A DNA stretch of 7,841 bases from Thermoleophilia bacterium (GTDB lineage Bacteria; Actinomycetota; Thermoleophilia; Gaiellales; SKUG01), in assembly GCA_025964465.1 (NCBI GenBank), contig JAOPYS010000136.1, positions 1 through 7,841 on the forward strand. The letters are read 5' to 3'. How positions within the stretch are numbered: the stretch's first letter is position 1; each line of letters opens with the position of its first letter. Of the stretch, positions 6,150 to 7,841 are shown in pieces. The translations under genes were made by a program, and so were the position numbers. A model generated the notes under the pieces. It was not told where the DNA came from and made no database searches. It saw nothing but the letters and a program-made list of their open reading frames with translations.

Positions 6150-6155
6150 CGACTA
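6150..6155 (-). promoter_or_regulatory. Putative -10 (TAGTCG) of APH kinase gene, leaderless geometry
   Basis: On the minus strand TAGTCG lies 6 nt before ATG 6143, inside the 14-nt gap after the TadE-M15 stop codon. It is the weakest of the five TAG hexamers because both position 4 and the last base differ from the others' TAGGNT core. It would be an internal promoter within a co-directional gene run. Confidence 0.4.
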
Positions 6156-6157
6156 TG

Positions 6158-6898
6158 TCAACACCCCGCCACGAAGCCCCAGTGCCACGGCTCCCACGAG
6201 TAGCGCTGGACGAATCCGTGGGCTGGGCCGTGCGCCGTGAGCCATCGGTGCACCGAGGAACCGGCGGGCCCGACCTTGAGGTCGAACTCGGTGGCGTCGT
6301 GGTGGCGGCTGACGCCCGGCGGGGCGGCGATCGCGGGGCCGAGCTGCGCGTAGAGGATCGCCTGCTCGGCGTAGGTGCGGAATCCGCTCGTGGCGGAGAT
6401 CGTCACCCCGTCGCGGCGAGCATCGGCCTGCATGACGCGGTACGCCGCGCCGACCCGCGGGCAGATCGGCACGCCGCCGTCGACGTACACGAGCGGGCCG
6501 GCGTACTGGCCCGGCGGGTTGGGCCCACCGTCGCCGGCCAGCGCGGGCGGTGGCTGGTCGATCCAGCTCTCGGCCATGATCTGCGTCCCGGCCCGGACGC
6601 CGAGCACGCGGGGCGCCGACGCCCAGACGCGCACGTGCAGCTCCGAGCCGTCGGGCTCGATCTCGACCCGGCGTGCCCCGTTCTCGCGCGCGAGCGCGAT
6701 CGCCCGCGATCGTGGATCGTCGCCGCCGGCGACCACCATGGTGCGCGCCGCCACGTCCGCCGCCTGCTGCAGCTCGGCGTGCGCCACGTACGCCCTGCCG
6801 ACCGCACCGAGGATGACGATCAGGAACGCCGCGCCGAGGATGATGCCGAGCGCCAGGATGCTCGTCCCGCCGCTCTCGCCTGTTCGCTGTCGAGCCAC
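6158..6898 (-). CDS. TadE-like membrane-anchored protein fused to M15/VanY-type zinc DD-peptidase
   Basis: The 246-residue protein has two parts. Residues 1-113 resemble TadE/Rv3654c-like pilus-neighbourhood proteins: a short basic N-terminus, GGTSILALGII leading into one membrane helix (about 12-34), then YVAHAELQQAADVAA and a small beta-rich domain. Residues about 145-246 match M15B (VanY-type) D-Ala-D-Ala carboxypeptidases: SGFRTYAEQ (171-179), SRHHDATEFD (197-206) in the spacing of SxHxxGxAxD, and EPWHW (236-240). H199, D206 and H239 are the expected zinc ligands and E236 the catalytic base. The Gly and Ala of the central motif are replaced by Ala and Glu. The expected role is an extracytoplasmic, membrane-tethered peptidoglycan peptidase. 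The start is GTG 6898. A GGAGG lies only 2 nt from it, too close for normal use, so the start is less certain. Three direct repeats lie upstream. Confidence 0.85.
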   Translation of the reverse strand: MARQRTGESGGTSILALGIILGAAFLIVILGAVGRAYVAHAELQQAADVAARTMVVAGGDDPRSRAIALARENGARRVEIEPDGSELHVRVWASAPRVLGVRAGTQIMAESWIDQPPPALAGDGGPNPPGQYAGPLVYVDGGVPICPRVGAAYRVMQADARRDGVTISATSGFRTYAEQAILYAQLGPAIAAPPGVSRHHDATEFDLKVGPAGSSVHRWLTAHGPAHGFVQRYSWEPWHWGFVAGC

Positions 6899-6920
6899 CC
6901 CTCCACCGTCGCACGCGAGG

Positions 6921-6961
6921 TGTGACGAAACTCGCGCGCTCTGTCACGAAAGTGTGACGAA
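6921..6961 (-). promoter_or_regulatory. Three direct repeats TTCGT(C/G)ACA, spaced 11 and 21 bp (putative operator)
   Basis: Reading the minus strand, TTCGTCACA (6961-6953), TTCGTGACA (6950-6942) and TTCGTCACA (6929-6921) are in the same orientation. Starts are 11 and 21 bp apart, that is about one and two helical turns, so all lie on one DNA face. The array begins 22 bp before the TadE-M15 start codon and fills half of the gap after the small membrane gene. Same-face direct repeats with 11-bp spacing are typical of OmpR/PhoB-family sites, and the TCACA core resembles the TCACAGC half-sites of mycobacterial PhoP. No regulator gene is nearby. Confidence 0.55.
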
Positions 6962-6977
6962 GTTCGCGCTCGGCGCC

Positions 6978-7148
6978 CTACGCGCGTTCCCGTCCGCTGA
7001 GCCGTCCCCCGAAGAAGAGGACGTCGACGGCCTGGTACGTGAGCACCGCTGCGATCAGCCACCGCCACCACGCACCGTCGGCCACGGCGAACAGGATGGA
7101 GGGGATGAACGTGACCACCGACAGGTACCGCATGCCACAGTGTCGCAT
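6978..7148 (-). CDS. Small hydrophobic membrane protein, unrecognised
   Basis: An open frame of 56 codons (ATG 7148) or 51 codons (ATG 7133, MRYLSVVTF) ends in TAG at 6978. The product has two probable membrane segments (about SVVTFIPSILFAV and WWRWLIAAVLTYQAVDVLFF) followed by a basic tail (RLSGRERA). It therefore looks like a two-helix inner-membrane miniprotein. I do not recognise a family. Neither start has a convincing Shine-Dalgarno or the TAG hexamer; GGGGG ends 5 nt before ATG 7148 and a 16-bp dyad lies just upstream. It is co-directional with the genes on either side (61-nt and 79-nt gaps). The hydrophobic pattern, GC-rich third positions and absence of a better frame support it; short length keeps confidence moderate. 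Confidence 0.5.
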   Translation of the reverse strand: MRHCGMRYLSVVTFIPSILFAVADGAWWRWLIAAVLTYQAVDVLFFGGRLSGRERA

Positions 7149-7155
7149 CGGACCC

Positions 7156-7171
7156 CCGCGGTGGACCGCGG
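7156..7171. promoter_or_regulatory. Dyad CCGCGGT-GG-ACCGCGG upstream of small membrane gene
   Basis: Two 7-bp arms flank a 2-bp centre, 8 bp before ATG 7148 of the small membrane gene. The centre is too short for a good hairpin loop, so a dimeric protein site is more likely than a terminator. The arms are GC-only apart from one T/A pair, so chance is not excluded. Confidence 0.35.
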
Positions 7172-7208
7172 CCGTGCTCGAATGGGCGACGAAGGCTGGC
7201 GGGCCTGG

Positions 7209-7224
7209 GTCAGCCGAAGCTGAC
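7209..7224 (-). terminator. Hairpin with cUUCGg tetraloop across the stop codon of the Pro/Ala-rich gene
   Basis: On the minus strand GTCAGC-TTCG-GCTGAC makes a perfect 6-bp stem closed by the very stable C(UUCG)G tetraloop. The 3' arm contains the TGA stop (7212-7210) of the Pro/Ala-rich gene. There is no U-tract after it, so it is not a classical intrinsic terminator. A 3'-end stabiliser, or a U-less terminator of the kind proposed for GC-rich actinobacteria, is possible. Confidence 0.4.
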
Positions 7225-7833
7225 GGCGCCGCCGCCCTGTTCGGCGCGCGCCAGGAACGGGTCGGCCGACGCGGGCTGGGGCGCAGCGCCGCCGTAGGCG
7301 CCGGCGGGCGGCTCCATCGGGACGGTGCGGACTGCAGGGGCACTCGGTGCGGGAGCCACCGGCACCGGCACGGGCATGGGCGCGGCGGCCGGGGCCATCG
7401 GGGCGCCGGGCACGGGCACGCCCTGCGGAACGATCTGGCCGCGCGAGCTGCTCGACCAGACCAGGAGTGGATCCGGCACGGCGCCGCCGTGCCCGTAGAC
7501 CATGCTCTGCACCTGCGACGCGAGTGCGGGCGGCACGGGCGATCCGCCGGTGTGCAGTGCGCCGTGCACCTGGCCCTCGCGCAGCGCGGGACCGCGGTAG
7601 CCGGCACCGTTGGGGAGCTGGTAGGGGCGCGACGCCTGCAGTGCACCCGTCGCGACCTGGATGGCCTCGCCGGGAGCGCCGACCGGAGCCGGGGCGCCGC
7701 CACCGACGACCGGGGCGGCCGGGGCCGGAGCGACGGGAGCCGGCGCCGGAGCGACGACGAAGCCGGGAGCGGCAGCGCGCGAGAACAGCTGTGGAGCGGC
7801 AGCGGGCGCAGGCGCGGGCGCGGGCGCGGCCAT
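7210..7833 (-). CDS. Pro/Ala-rich low-complexity protein, unrecognised (5' end may lie outside window)
   Basis: From ATG 7833 the frame gives 207 residues. Residues 1-54 and 137-175 are strongly Pro/Ala/Val-biased (repeats such as APAPAP, VAPAPAAP and PMPVPVPVAPAP). They flank a more ordinary segment at about 55-136 with charged, aromatic and Gly residues (SRPYQLPNGAGYRGPALREGQVHG, in two parts, and QVQSMVYGHGG). The C-terminus is FLARAEQGGGAVSFG. GC-rich third positions support coding. No signal peptide is seen at this start. The frame stays open to the right edge, 8 bp away, so an upstream secretion signal or domain may be missing. Pro/Ala stretches of this type are common in wall-spanning or surface proteins, which would fit the peptidoglycan peptidase two genes downstream, but this is inference. 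No family is recognised. Confidence 0.6.
   Translation of the reverse strand: MAAPAPAPAPAAAPQLFSRAAAPGFVVAPAPAPVAPAPAAPVVGGGAPAPVGAPGEAIQVATGALQASRPYQLPNGAGYRGPALREGQVHGALHTGGSPVPPALASQVQSMVYGHGGAVPDPLLVWSSSSRGQIVPQGVPVPGAPMAPAAAPMPVPVPVAPAPSAPAVRTVPMEPPAGAYGGAAPQPASADPFLARAEQGGGAVSFG
7804..7827. repeat. Four tandem GGGCGC hexamers (one AGGCGC) encoding Ala-Pro repeats
   Basis: Positions 7804-7809, 7810-7815, 7816-7821 and 7822-7827 read GGGCGC, AGGCGC, GGGCGC and GGGCGC on the plus strand. On the coding strand these give Ala-Pro dipeptides at the start of the Pro/Ala-rich protein. The unit is a multiple of three, so copy-number slippage would change length without frameshift. Confidence 0.65.
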
Positions 7834-7841
7834 GTGCGCCT

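Noticed and set aside
6156..6161. TTGACA on the minus strand as a -35 box for the kinase gene
   Set aside because: It directly abuts the TAGTCG hexamer with no spacer, so it cannot serve as its -35. It coincides with the stop-codon region of the TadE-M15 gene.
4872..6203. 443-codon plus-strand frame opposite the kinase and EamA genes
   Set aside because: The translation is Arg/Gly/Pro-rich without domains, while both minus-strand genes have intact catalytic or membrane patterns.
6943..6958. GTCAC-N6-GTGAC as a hairpin terminator or CRP-type site
   Set aside because: The stem is only 5 bp with no U-tract, and the half-sites are everted compared with TGTGA-N6-TCACA. The direct-repeat reading explains all three copies better.
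1..7841. tRNA, rRNA, CRISPR array, IS or phage elements
   Set aside because: No cloverleaf-like sequence, regularly spaced long repeats, transposase motifs or terminal inverted repeats were seen on reading both strands.

Overview
The window is very GC-rich (about 70% by eye), with G or C at most third codon positions and long spurious open frames opposite the real genes. This composition, the gene content (TadE-like envelope protein, RhtA-like exporter, stand-alone 5'-3' exonuclease) and start codons placed directly behind -10-like hexamers suggest an actinomycete-type bacterium (Actinomycetota). A deep lineage such as Thermoleophilia is possible but cannot be fixed from the sequence. No rRNA, tRNA, IS element or CRISPR array was seen.

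Layout. From left to right: (1) a Nudix hydrolase fused to a RimJ/RimL-type GNAT domain, minus strand, running off the left edge; (2) a soluble PAP2/vanadium-haloperoxidase-fold phosphatase, plus; (3) a classical SDR oxidoreductase, minus; (4) a phosphinothricin/methionine-sulfoximine-type N-acetyltransferase, plus; (5) a glyoxalase-I-like VOC protein, minus; (6) a stand-alone PolA-type 5'-3' exonuclease, plus; then a run of five minus-strand genes: (7) an RhtA-like EamA exporter, (8) an APH-fold kinase, (9) a TadE-like membrane anchor fused to an M15/VanY-type zinc DD-peptidase, (10) a very small membrane protein, and (11) a Pro/Ala-rich protein at the right edge. There is no gene-free stretch above 100 bases.

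Regulation. Genes 1 to 6 alternate strand strictly. Their divergent starts lie 32 to 94 bp apart, and their convergent 3' ends either almost touch (1 bp) or overlap (24 and 36 bp). Five starts carry a TAG-beginning hexamer exactly 6 nt upstream of the start codon, a geometry that implies leaderless mRNAs; a sixth has a weaker match. Two of these hexamers face each other across a perfect 16-bp palindrome between the SDR and acetyltransferase genes. The VOC and EamA genes instead have Shine-Dalgarno sequences. Three direct repeats spaced 11 and 21 bp apart lie upstream of the TadE-M15 gene and resemble an OmpR/PhoP-type operator.

Functionally, genes 1 to 8 are mostly small-molecule modifying or exporting proteins (acetylation, phosphorylation, dephosphorylation, reduction, thiol-adduct chemistry, efflux) plus one DNA-repair nuclease. 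Genes 9 to 11 look like envelope or surface functions. I do not see one coherent new multi-gene system. The most interesting items are the repeated leaderless promoter geometry, the shared palindromic divergent promoter, the TadE-M15 fusion with its repeat array, and the Nudix-GNAT fusion.
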